Source: Anthoceros angustus (taxonomy: Eukaryota; Streptophyta; Anthocerotopsida; Anthocerotales; Anthocerotaceae). From it: DNA of 64,000 nucleotides. A model generated the notes under the pieces. It did not search any database and was not told where the DNA came from. It saw only the letters and a program-made list of their open reading frames with translations. Below, piece after piece: positions 21,991-32,499 of this stretch; position 1 is the first letter of the stretch, and every line of letters begins with the position of its first letter. The stretch is from assembly GCA_010909165.1 (NCBI GenBank), contig VJWM01000116.1, positions 372,001 through 436,000 on the forward strand, written 5' to 3'. A program made the translations under genes and the position numbers.

Positions 21991-24510
21991 TGACCTTGTA
22001 ACTGATAAAGTGGATGCTAGCTGCTCGGAAGCTGTGGGAACAGGAGATGCTGAGCTGGAAGAGGATGCGTGCATGTCATCTCTGGGAGCAAGGAAGGTGC
22101 AAGCTCGTCAGCAGCTGTCGAGGATGAGGCTACTGTACCTTCAGCTATGGATGAGGATGCTGGTCTTTCAGTGTCAACTGAGGGAGATGGTAAGGACTCT
22201 TCAGCTACAGCTCACAAAGATGCTGACCCGTCAGATACCAAGACTGGAGATCAGAATGGTCCTTCCGCAATGGGTGACAGAAATGTCTGTATACCAAGCC
22301 TTGACCTGGCAGATGCTTCAGTGCAAGATGAAGAAAAGGCTCATCCCTCCTCTGCACCAGGTGAAGGGGGCCTGCTATTGGCAAATGATGGAGATAATGT
22401 CCGTCCCTCACTGACTGAGCAGGAGACTAGACATCAGAGTGGCCCTTCAGCAATGGATGGAGGAGGTGTCTGTAAACCAAACCCAGACCACGAGGATGCT
22501 TCAGTGCAAGATGAAGAAATGGCTTATGCCTCTGCACCAGGTGAAGGTGATGGGGGCCTCCTATTCCCTCATGATGGAGATGATGTGCGTCCCTCAGTGA
22601 CTGAGCAGGGAAATGCTGGCCGCTCTGGAGTTTCGGGTGAACAAGATGTTGGTGCCTCTGTTGTGGCTGAGGGAGAGGTCAGCAGCCCTTCAGCTTTGGC
22701 TAAAGGGGATCCTGGTCCTTCAGCACCAGCTGACTGCTCTTCTGCTGATGAAGGCAAGGACGAAGGAAGGATTGACCGTATGTCAGGTGCTGATGAAGGA
22801 GGAGGAGGCATTGATGACATGGATTTGAGCCTTCCGCCAGCTGGAGATGAGGAAGATGTTCCACAAGGAGTAGGAAGAAATGAAGAGGAGCCAAATGACA
22901 GAGTCCTCATTCTCAAGAGAGTCCATGGGAAGTTGGTAGAGATGGGACAATTGTCTGCCCTCCTAAGGATTGTGGTGGATGTGGCAAACACAATCTATCC
23001 TTACGGTCACTCCAGGGTGGGGACACAGTCAAGGAACTTTGGACAAAGGTCGATCACATCGCTTCCGTGGCATCCGTGAGTCTTGCAGAGCATGAGTCAG
23101 GTGCCAGTATTGTGACCAGAGCAGTGCATCAATGGCCAAGCAGTTGCGTGTGGCTGCTGATAGGCCCACAGGAGGTGATAACTACTTGTTCACTGCCAGT
23201 GTGGACCATCTAAATGATGAGAGCTTGCTCCACTTCCAACAACATTGGCGTCAAGGTCAGCCAGTGATTGTGACGCAGGTAAATGAACTTGGCACTGGCC
23301 TCAGTTGGGAGCCTATGGTGATGTGGCGCGCTGTTCGCGAAAAGAGCAAAAAAACGAAGCATGATGACACGCTCTCGGTGAAGGCTATTAACTGTAAGTC
23401 TGGTTGTGAGGTTGAGATTATGATAAAAAAATTCTTTCTTGACTATGAGAAACCCAGGGCGTTTCAGGATGGTAACCCTCCTGACATGTACAAGTTGAAG
23501 GACTGGCCTCCTGCAACCTCTTTCAATGAGCGTCTTCCTCGCCATCATGCAGAGTTTCTGCTTTGTCTGCCATTCAAGCACTACACTCATCCAGAGTTGG
23601 GAATCTTGAATCTGGCTAGCAAAATGCCTGAAGGTGCCCTGAACCTGATTTAGGTCCTAAGACATACATTGCATATGGAATCCGTCAGGAGATGGGCCAT
23701 GGGGACTCAGTCACCAAACTGCATTGTGATATGTCAGACGCAGTCAATGTGCTTATGCACTCCCAAGGCTCTCAGATTTCAGGAAAGTTACAGGGTACAG
23801 GCAGTGAAGTTTTACCGTCAGGAGGTGCTCTCTGGGATATTTTTCGACGAGAGGATGTGCCAAAATTGAAGGACTATATTATGGCACATTGGGTAGAGTT
23901 TTCCGAAGAGAAATGTGAAGATGGGATATCACACCCGGTCCATGACCAGATGGTCTATCTCAGCAATGAACACAAAAGGAGACTAAAGGCTGAAATGGGC
24001 ATCGAAGCTTGGACCTTTGAACAGCGCGTTGGGGAGGCTGTATTTATACCTGCAGGCTGTCCTCATCAGGTCCGCAACCTCCAGTCATGCATAAAGGTAG
24101 CCATGGACTCTGTCTCACCTGAGAATGTGGATCACTGTGTCAAGCTTACGGAGGAGTTCAGACTGCTCCCCAGCGCCCATCCTGCCAAGGAGGACAAGCT
24201 TGAGGTTAAGAAGATGGTGTTCCATGCTGCAAAGATGGCAGTGGAATACTTGGAACCAGCCAGTCTGAGTGCAGGGGCTCAAGCGAATGTGGAGGAGCAA
24301 GTGCAGAAGCCGTCAAAGGCTTCGAAGTCGCCTTCCAAACCAAAGAAGGGGAAAGGTTCTAAGAGGAAAAAGAAGGGTTCCAGGAAGAAAACGGAAGTCT
24401 CCCCACAATCGTCCAAGAAAAAAGGAGCGTCCGAAACCAAAGTGGATGAATCCCAACAGTCTTCTGAGGAAAGGGCACGTTCTTCTGAGGAAAGGGCAGA
24501 AGATGATTAA

Positions 24511-25089
24511 GGGAGTCCTAGCTGATGTCAGGTATTGGATGCGTCTTCCTGGTCGGTTGGAAACGGAGCAGGCCAGTCTGTACCTTAGGAAAGATTCTTG
24601 GGGTGGTGATACGTGCTCAGCTCAGCTCTTGGATATCTTCCCGGACAGTGCAGTTTTGGTTGCCGCCTTGTAGCTTCAGGGCAATCCTGAGTTGATTTTT
24701 CTGTTCCTTGCTGCATAGGTTGCAGTGGAGTGTGACGTACACCAGTGTCCAATACAAAGGGCATCGGCAGGATCTCTAGAATTAGGAACGATTGTGCAGG
24801 AAGGTGTCGTGTTACATGGTAGTCCTATAACTTAGTAATTGTTTTTTTTGTATCCCAGTGGCGGAGCCTGGTGATCTTTAAGGGCAGGGTGTGACGCCCG
24901 AACTCATCAGTGCATGGACTTACTATGTAAAGCTGTCATGGACGTGAGTTTGGTGATGTTTGTATGTTAAGTAACTATGTTACATATACACTACTTATTG
25001 AGTAAGTATATTATATATACACTACTTATCTACTTATCGAGGAAGTATATTATGTATAGGTTACTTATCGTATCACCGATACACAAATA
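24511..25089. other. 3' flank of JmjC copy B, no gene
   Basis: Nearly identical to 3327-3897. The first 350 bp or so is shared with the 3' flank of copy C (42,241-42,600), so it is genuine gene flank and not transposon. Confidence 0.7.
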
Positions 25090-25460
25090 TAAGTACTAGG
25101 CCTCCAAGTAGCTAGAAGGAATATAAGCAATAGGCCTCCAAGTAGCCGGAAGGAATATAAGAAATGGGCCTCCAAGTAGCCAGAAGGAATATAAGCATTA
25201 GGCCTCCAAGTAGTCGGAAGGTCGACTCGCACCAACACTAGGCCTTCCTTCCAAAGGACCTCGCAAGGGATGACTCACACTAGTACTAAGCCTTCTTTCC
25301 AAAGGACCTTGCAAAGGACGACTCGCACCAGCACTAGGCCTTCCTTTCAAAGGACGACTCGCACCAGCACTAGGCCTTGCTTCCAAAGGACAACTCGCAC
25401 CAAAGACTAGGCCTTCCTTCCAAAGGACAACTCGCACCAAAGACTAGGCCTTCGAGTAGT
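25090..25460. repeat. Two adjoining minisatellites, unit B
   Basis: Four near-exact units of about 39 bp (GGCCTCCAAGTAGCCGGAAG plus AATATAAGCA) at 25,090-25,215 are followed by six or more units containing AGGACGACTCGCACCAGCAC and TAGGCCTTCCTTCCAA to 25,460. They mark the border between the JmjC gene flank and the transposon block. Confidence 0.8.
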
Positions 25461-25539
25461 CTGCGGTCCTTCCAGAAGACGACTCATACACAGCACCCCA
25501 TCATCCTTTGGAACTCAGATGTGACCGCCATCCTATGAA

Positions 25540-26478
25540 AGGACAACTCAAGAACAACACCCGCAATGTAGGTGTTACAGCCTCCGCCATGCATAACACT
25601 GCTGCTTTACTATAGCAAGAGTCAATAAGAGTACATGAGAATCTCGAGGGAGCTCCATCTTCGCCCGCCTAGGTGCATAGCCCTCCTCATAGCCCCTTCT
25701 CATAACATATACACACTCTAGGCACACTAGTCTTATCCTCAACAAGAGTATGACACAAGTGTAATGAATCTCGAGGCTAGCCTCTTCCTTAATTAGGAAG
25801 CTTACTTCATCCCCAAGTTATTGCCTAAAGCAGTCTAGCTCCCTTAAGCCCTAACCTCACTACCATTAGCCACATATCTTACTAAACTAGATCCAAGGCC
25901 TGCATGCCTCACAGATGGTGTGGAGTGTGAACTTGTGTCCAGGGACACCATGAAGTCCACATTTTGTTATCAGAGATGTGACAAGGCTACTTAACACCGG
26001 TGTTGAAGAAGTTGCATCTCCCGCGCTTGCTGTCGTTTTGTACACTACGTTGGCCAACGCCCTTTGCAGAGCGATGGAAACCCTCTGCCGGAAGAAAGCA
26101 ACAATACAAGAAAGGGGGAGGCCAACCCCATTCTTGCGGCTATGATAAGCCTTGGCGTAGGCCTTGACAAACCTAGAGAAATCCTTGCTCATGGCTCTAT
26201 GAGTCTCAATGGCAAGGCGGATGAAGGCGTGGCCAACCTGCAAGGAAAGTACTTGTGGACCTTAGCCGCTGCGCATTCCTTTGCCGTCCAACCTGGAGGG
26301 TTAAGGATAACATGTTCGCAGACACTGTCCTGGGTGGGATTGGTTACAACCACATCAACAACCGAAACTTGATCCCCCCGAGTCAAAAATAGATCAGCCC
26401 TAAACGAAACCCCGTTGAGCAGGGTGTAAGGTCGCTCCCTAAATGGAAGGAACCCGTCTTTCATAGCAATAGAGAATA
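25540..26478 (-). mobile_element. LINE 3' end (C-terminal end of RT ORF), unit B
   Basis: On the minus strand 26,478-25,887 encodes the end of a LINE RT ORF: FSIAMKDGFLPFRERPYTLL, FRADLFLTRGDQVSVVDVVV, then HAFIRLAIETHRAMSKDFSR and RQRVSIALQRALANVVYK. This block, with the VVDV strand and RxALQRA end, is typical of the region after the thumb in plant LINE ORFs. It continues the frame that stops at 34,636 on the other side of the TIR element. The remaining sequence to about 25,540 would be the 3' UTR. Confidence 0.8.
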
Positions 26479-26511
26479 TAACAGCGTCTGTTCTGAAAGG
26501 GGTTTCTCCTG
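26479..26511 (+). repeat. Left terminal inverted repeat of the TIR element
   Basis: It starts TAACAGCGTCTGTTCTGAAA and matches the reverse complement of 34,601-34,633 with a single C/T mismatch. It overlaps a perfect palindrome at 26,496-26,521 with 11-bp arms (AAAGGGGTTTC) and a TCCT loop, present only at this end. Confidence 0.85.
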
Positions 26512-26789
26512 AAACCCCTTTTGGCACACGGACGTTTCCGGACCCCTTTCTGCACACGTCGGAAATCTGCATTGGAATAAGCCTTTTTGGTATTTCTCCC
26601 CTGACATGTCACCCGCAAACATTTCAATTATTGTTGCGATACACGATATGTCACATTATGCATCGGAATTACGAGGGAAAACCATCCAGAGACATTCACG
26701 ATCAGCTTTTTCCTTCAGACTGGCCACGCTATTTGTGCACAAACTTGTGCACTCACATTTAAAGCAGTCTCACTTGACAACGGTCTATG

Positions 26790-29110
26790 TTTCTAGCTAG
26801 TTTGGCGAATGTTGTCTTTCCGTCTCTGGACGACGATGTCATCGTTCTCTTCGGCCGTTGCGGATCGTAAATAGCAAGAGGAAGATATGGCGTTTCTCCA
26901 CCTTGGGATTCGCCAAAGCCAAACGCTCTGGATGTTGGTTGTCCCAAGTAGGGTCGCTTTCCGGTCTTTGCACTTCTTTCCGTCTGGGTTCTTAGGGTTT
27001 TCCGGACCTTTTTTGCCATCTTCTCCTTCTTCTTCCGGGGCCCCGTGATTGACTCAAGTCTTGAAGGTCGATGGGTGCGCATGTTCCTTGAACCAAGTGT
27101 AGCGTTGCGGCCACAGGCAGATCTCCTGCGCCATCTCTTTGGCAAAACCGGATGTCCACGTTTGTGTGGTTTGGTGGTCAACTCTTCCTCGTCGGAAACA
27201 CTTCATGGCCTGTAATACTGCTCGATGAATATTGTGCTCCTCTCTTGGTCAACAACAATACAGCCCGCCTTCCAAGAATGCCGCAAGTATTCCACTCCGC
27301 TTCCGAGCATCCATCTATAACCCATTCCCTCTTCGTGAATAGGTCGTATAGCGGGACCATCAACCCTATTGGCTTTTGGTAAGGAGAAACAACATGGCCA
27401 TCGTTGGACACATTCAAAAGTTTCTTCACGATCGCGCTTATGTCGAATAAACGCAGCATTGCTCCAATCTCTACCGCACTATTGGACAATGCACGCACTT
27501 CCTCATATCTTCAACAGTTGGGTGAACACCATACCCCACATGTCATGTACTCGCTTCTCGTAAAGTCCTCGTCCAAACCAAGTTGTCTTTCTCCCGGACC
27601 ATTGTATAAACCCCCTTTTCACACCATTTTCGCAGCATTTTGACATCCCGCATCCGGTCCGTCCATGCATGAATATCACGGAAAGTCTTGCATTCGGTGA
27701 TTGTCATGAATCCATCCATTATCTTCTCCAAATCCTCACATGTCATCTCCTTATCCCATGTCTCCGATAAATTGCCCCTTGGTAAATCGACGACCAACGA
27801 CTTGTATTCTCTTTTCCCCAAGTAGGCAGCCATTTCACGAATATCACCGCTTATTACCGTAACGGACCTTTTGCTTGCTTTTCGGAACATGGAAAATGTC
27901 TAGTTTTGCTGCAAATCTTCCACCCTCTTCCAATTTCTTGCCGCATTGATGTGCTCTTTGAAGCTATCGGGTATCATCTTCTCTTTGTACTCTTGACTGC
28001 TTGATTATGCCGCAGGATGGAGACGCTCATAGGTGCAACATGAAGACGAGTGCGCAAACTAGTTTGCGACTTGCTAACTCGAGCGGACAATACGCGCAAT
28101 GTGATCAAACACGGTTGAAATTTCGCTATATCTTACGGTGTTGAGTGCCTCGGATATTCTCGCTCAACTTCGCAAATGAATTGCACCTCGCCCGAGCAAA
28201 ATGCGGATGACATTCAACTTCTTGGCCTTCGTTATCCACGTTTTCATGCCACGGTCAACTCGCCTTGAATCACTTTCTCCGGTAGCAGACAACATAATCC
28301 TTTCACCGCTTCCGAGGCATGCCCGAAAACTCTCCAATTGGTCGCATGCATTGGCTTTATAATCAAATTTGGATCCCGCACCGGCTCGTATCCGCCCCCA
28401 CGCTTTGATTTCCCTCTTGCTGCCTTTCTTCGGTTACCTTGCTCGGGAAGCTCACCCTCTCCCAAAGATCGAAAACCTCGTCCACCCGTGTCCACACATG
28501 AGGCGGGACACTAGCAATGCATAGCACGGCAGTTTTCTGGTCGACAAGTCGCTGCATTTCTTCCCGATCTGATGCGTCGCCGATGACGCCTAGCATCCGA
28601 TATAGATTGTACTTCCAATCCATTGTAATGCTAATACCCTCCTCAGCCGCAATTTTCATTTCATCGTGAATATACCGGACTTGCTCAATGAAAGACATCC
28701 TCTTCCGGAAATCTGCCTTGACATTGTGATCTGTGGCCAGACACCGCATCTCTGCCTGGGTTAAGCCTGCATATATATGAGCTTCCATATACCGGAAGTG
28801 TGAGTTCTCCGGTCTTCACAGACAGCGTTGGAACGCATAGAAGCTGTGGTTCCCACCCAATACTCCCATGGTGTACTGCTGCCTTTTCAACTTGTCTTTG
28901 TCAAAGACCTCCACGCTTGCGCACTCCCTTGGATCGATCATACATAGCAGAGGAAGTACTCCCTCTTGCAGGTCCCTTTTTAATTTCCGGAGAAGATGTT
29001 TTCCCACGATTCATCCACTCTTGGATCCGAAAGGCCACGAGTAATGTAGTCCGCTTCTCAACTTGGTGATGGCAACCATATCTATCACGGAATGCACCTC
29101 TTTTTGTGCG
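26790..29110 (-). pseudogene. ParB-like plus beta-class DNA methyltransferase-like gene, copy B
   Basis: Minus-strand blocks in order: a ParB/Srx-like fold at about 29,080-28,620 (MVAITKLRSG, GVLPLLCMIDPRECASVEVF, then GGNHSFYAFQR and HIYAGLTQAEMRCLATDHN); a linker (DKLVDQKTAV-like to 28,250); then a methyltransferase-like half with VISGDIREMAAYLGKREY, VVDLPRGNLSETWDKEMT (27,800-27,760), KWCEKGVYTMV, YQKPIGLMV (27,385-27,360) and EWVIDGCS (27,330-27,305). The order of a DPPY-like motif before a motif I-like glycine block is the beta-class arrangement; bacterial and phage genomes often fuse it to ParB. The catalytic DPPY is DLPR here. Several frame breaks occur. Function is inferred from motifs only. 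Confidence 0.65.
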
Positions 29111-29839
29111 CTGACTCTCGAATTTGATGTAACGGGTCCTTATGCTCTTGCGCTCGCTCTACTCTGTCGTTGTCTGACTTTGGTGATGGCCGTGTCGGGT
29201 GTCTCGTCAATGTCATTCCTCTTCCTCTTTTCCCGCTTTGGTTTACCTTTAGTCCTTGCGGTGGCTGGAACATCGCGTCTACCTCCTTTGAGGTTGGTTG
29301 TACACGGCTCGCTCCTTCACGATTCTTTGACCCTCATCCAAACTTTGTAGAAGCTGCTGGGCATCCTCAATGCATGGCGATTCTTGGGACATTAGACGAA
29401 CGTTTTGAGCCCCTCGCTATGTATATCCTCTCTGTTGTTGTCGGCTTCAACTCGCTTGTCCGATGCACATCGTCGTCCTCAACATCTTCATTTGCGGTTT
29501 CATGCTCTTCATATTCTCCACTATCGCCATCCGTGATATCTATACTGGTACCAAGTACCTCTCATTTCTTGTTCCATTGAATCCTCATGCCCTATTGATT
29601 GCGATGATGGTGCTTTGGTCGTGGTTGCGAATCGCCTTTTTCCTTGCCTCTCCATCGCTCTCCGGAGGATCGCTTTCACATGCTTGTTCGGCCATCTTCG
29701 TCATCATCAACCCTAGAACTATTTCCTTTTGGAGAAACGCCAGCATAGTCCCGAATGTCTGCAATAAAAAGACAACCACGACTCCATTAACTAGATACAT
29801 CAACCAGATACATTAACCAGAGACATCTGGCTGGGCTTT

Positions 29840-30250
29840 AGATGACACCAAGGCGCATAAATCGTCTTTGGGGCACCTCATGCCGGTCTTGCTGCGTGGC
29901 TGAACTCAGGCCGTCGAGGTGGCGCACTTGTCGCGGCCCAGATGTCACGGTGTGCGCACGCGCAGAATCGTCTGTAAAAGTCAAGCAAGGCCGGCGTCTT
30001 GGCCACTTGTGCATAATGGGGTACCATGGAACGGGTGCGCGCGACGAGCGTCTCATGGTGCCCCATTCGCGCGCTGAAGTGCAGCGAGACCCATGGAGAC
30101 CGCCCGGTCGCGCACGGGCGCGCTTGCCATGTGACCCCTGTCGCGCCCAAGTCACGCGCCGGTGTTATGTTGCCCGGCGCGCAGGGGTTGATTGGGTCCC
30201 AAGGCGAGCACAAGCGCGCCACAAGTCACCCGTGACCGGACATGCTGCCA
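29840..30250. other. CpG-rich gap between the two divergent ORFs of the element
   Basis: Local enrichment of CG and GCGC strings contrasts with about 45 % GC on both sides. It lies between the 5' end of the minus-strand gene and the 5' end of the plus-strand ORF. It could be a shared promoter, but no core promoter motif is seen. Confidence 0.45.
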
Positions 30251-30479
30251 TCAGAAAAAAACTTGGGAAGTTCAGATCATCCTGGTCCACATACCTTGTC
30301 ACTTGTCATAGCTGCGTCCAGTCCACTGCGCAGGTCTTGAGTATTGCATCGCCTTGGAATCAGCTTGTCCGCACTCAAAACCAGCAGGCGATAACAGTTA
30401 GAATTCTTCACAAAGAACTTCTCCTTCATTGTGCATATTAGAAGCTTCATTCTGAATTGCGACCGGACTTCATACATCC

Positions 30480-31409
30480 AAGCCCATAGAATGTACCCAA
30501 CTACAATCTTCTGCGTCCTCAACGCATCCATATACCCGTTCACCCAGAGCGCCGAAAGCATGGGAGTGGTACAACAGGGACGAGGCTGAGCGGAACTTAA
30601 ATCCCATCGACGTTCCAGATGTCTTTGTGATTCCGGCTCCAGTTTCGCGAACCCTGGAACCGCGTCACATGTATCTCGGGAATTTTAGGCCATCGGGTGC
30701 CGCAGCCATGAAGTTGGCGAGATTTGATAGGGATGTATCCGAGATCAGACGTTGCCACATGATTGCAGTCCCATGTGAGACAGACGATCAGAACCGGCCT
30801 TTCTGGATTGCAGAAGTCGAAGACTTGGATTTCTTATGTGACGAACCTTACCTAGTTGTCCAGTGGTGGGTGCGCAGAGATCATAGCAATGCGTTTGAGG
30901 GAAGGTACCTACCAGAGGAGATATTGGCTCCACACAACAGTGATAAGGAGGGTTTGCGACAACGGAGGAAGCGACCTAAGCATCTGGATCGACTGTTGAT
31001 ATCGGAGACATTTATTTTGGCATACGGGTTCTTCTTTGCAAGGGATAGCACTCTACAAGTCCGTACACAGGAGCTCATCAAGACAAAGCTGTTTGAACTT
31101 CAACATCTACCAGCCATGCAAGAAGTTAATAGGGTTGAAGATATCAGGGAAGACCACCCATTTCCAGAGAGAGTCGCAATGGAGGAAAATGTTGATTCGG
31201 ATGAAAATCCCAAAAATAAGAGTGCAGTAGAACGACAAGCAGGCGCTGATGATGATAGACATCCGACTTCCAGTTCAGCACCAATCGCAACAAGAACCCG
31301 CGGCAGAGGCAACGGAACCGGGACGGCTATTGGTGCTTTTGAAGGCATGTTTGATGATGATCCGGCACAAAATCACCTTCGAAGGAGACGGAAACACCGT
31401 AGAGGATAG
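30480..31409 (+). CDS. Unrecognised ORF of the TIR element (possible BAH/chromo-barrel-like segment)
   Basis: The frame is open from about 30,480 to a TAG at 31,407, with the first in-frame ATG at 30,669 (MYLGNFRPSGAAAMKLARFD). The middle reads MIAVPCETDDQNRPFWIAEV, EDLDFLCDEPYLVVQWWV, GRYLPEEILAP and ISETFILAYGFF. A beta-strand-rich stretch of the type small-x-V, then PFWIAxV, then VQWW, is reminiscent of BAH or Tudor/chromo-barrel modules at the C-terminus of mobile-element proteins. That likeness is an impression, not a match. The C-terminus is charged (RRRRKHRRG). Copy A at 10,680-11,560 is broken, so this may be the last open copy here. Confidence 0.5.
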   Translation, partial: KPIECTQLQSSASSTHPYTRSPRAPKAWEWYNRDEAERNLNPIDVPDVFVIPAPVSRTLEPRHMYLGNFRPSGAAAMKLARFDRDVSEIRRCHMIAVPCETDDQNRPFWIAEVEDLDFLCDEPYLVVQWWVRRDHSNAFEGRYLPEEILAPHNSDKEGLRQRRKRPKHLDRLLISETFILAYGFFFARDSTLQVRTQELIKTKLFELQHLPAMQEVNRVEDIREDHPFPERVAMEENVDSDENPKNKSAVERQAGADDDRHPTSSSAPIATRTRGRGNGTGTAIGAFEGMFDDDPAQNHLRRRRKHRRG

Positions 31410-31816
31410 AAAGGTGATAGGGTGTTCTTCGTAGCTTTAGAGCATAGGATAGATAGATGAGGTGTGTCTATGTGGACGTCCGCCGATATGTGTAACTTCT
31501 TATGTCGTCGGGGCTTCCGCCACATCCCCAGACCTCCAAAAAGACATATTTCCTCAGTCAAATGATATATTTCGCACTCGTTTTGCCTTGTGCGCGCACA
31601 AACAAATTGCAGAAACAACTGACATGCCAAAATTACGGAAGAATTCAGTCACAGGCCCTTCATCACACCGACGAATTAGTGTAAACGATCTGGTATTGGA
31701 AACTCCCTGTTGGATTGTGTCTTTGAGTGATTTTTTTGTTTTTTTTTGCTAAGTTTGGTGTCAAGAAGAGCTAGGTTGTCAGTAGGAAGGAATATTTATA
31801 CTAAGAAGTGTTCTTG

Positions 31817-32490
31817 GCCTTCGTTATCCACGCTTTCATGCCGCCACGGTCAACTCGCCTTGAATCACTTTCTCCAGCATACAATAATCCTTTCACCGCT
31901 TCCCCAGGCATGCCCGAAAACTCTCCAATTGGTCGCATGCATTGGCTTTATAATCAAATTTGGATCCCGCTCGGCTCATCCGCCCCCACGCTTTGATTTC
32001 CTCTTGCTGCCTTTCTTCGGTTACCTTGCTCGGAAGCTCACCCTCTCCCAAAGATCGAAAACCTCCACCCGGTGTCCACACATGAGGCGGGACACTAGCA
32101 ATGCATAGCACGGCAGTTTTCTGGTCGACAAGTCGCTGCATTTCTTCCCGATCTGATGCGTCGCCGATGACGCCTAGCATCCGATATAGATTGTACTTCC
32201 AATCCATTGTAATGCTAATACCCTCCTCAGCCGCAATTTTCATTTCATCGTGAATATACCGGACTTGCTCAATGAAAGACATCTTCTTCCGGAAATCTTG
32301 ACATTGTGATCCGTGGCCGACACCGCATCTCCGGGTTAAGCTGCATATATGAGCTTCCATATCGGAAGTGTGAGTTCTCCGGGTCTTCACAGGCGTTGGA
32401 ACGCAGAAGCGTGGTTCCCACCCAATACTCCCATGGTGTCGCTGCCTTTTCAACTTGTCTTTGTCAAAGACCTCCACGCTTGCGCACTCC
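31817..32490 (-). repeat. Inserted extra copy of the ParB-domain segment (unit B only)
   Basis: This segment of about 675 bp repeats 28,223-28,925 in the same orientation, covering part of the ParB-like region and the linker. Unit A instead has about 80 bp of unrelated sequence (11,950-12,024) at this place. Both borders share short identity with the source: TTCTTGGCCT on the left and ACTCC(C)TTGG on the right. Confidence 0.8.
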
Positions 32491-32499
32491 TTGGCCTTT

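Larger units (their letters stand above)
19598..24510 (+). pseudogene. JmjC (KDM3/JMJ25-type) histone demethylase, copy B, near complete but with frame breaks
   Basis: Domain order: basic/acidic N-terminus, WRC motif (20,233-20,320; CKRSDGKAWRC, then CQYH), RING-like zinc region (20,790-21,260; SCGACRDTQRRYCDHC, WYPHL, CPYC, CNCKTC, then MYCDKCKTSIVDYYRTC), 13-residue repeats (21,376-21,990), acidic linker, JmjC domain (about 23,190-24,140) and Lys-rich tail ending in TAA at 24,508. HCD (23,722-23,730) and the distal His of PHQVRN (24,064) are intact, as expected for an active Fe(II)/2-oxoglutarate H3K9 demethylase. Breaks include three one-base G losses near 19,715-19,780, a foreign 204-bp segment at 20,524-20,727 with a stop, a one-base loss near 22,083 and another near 23,642. 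No introns are seen, unlike typical JMJ25 genes. Confidence 0.8.
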
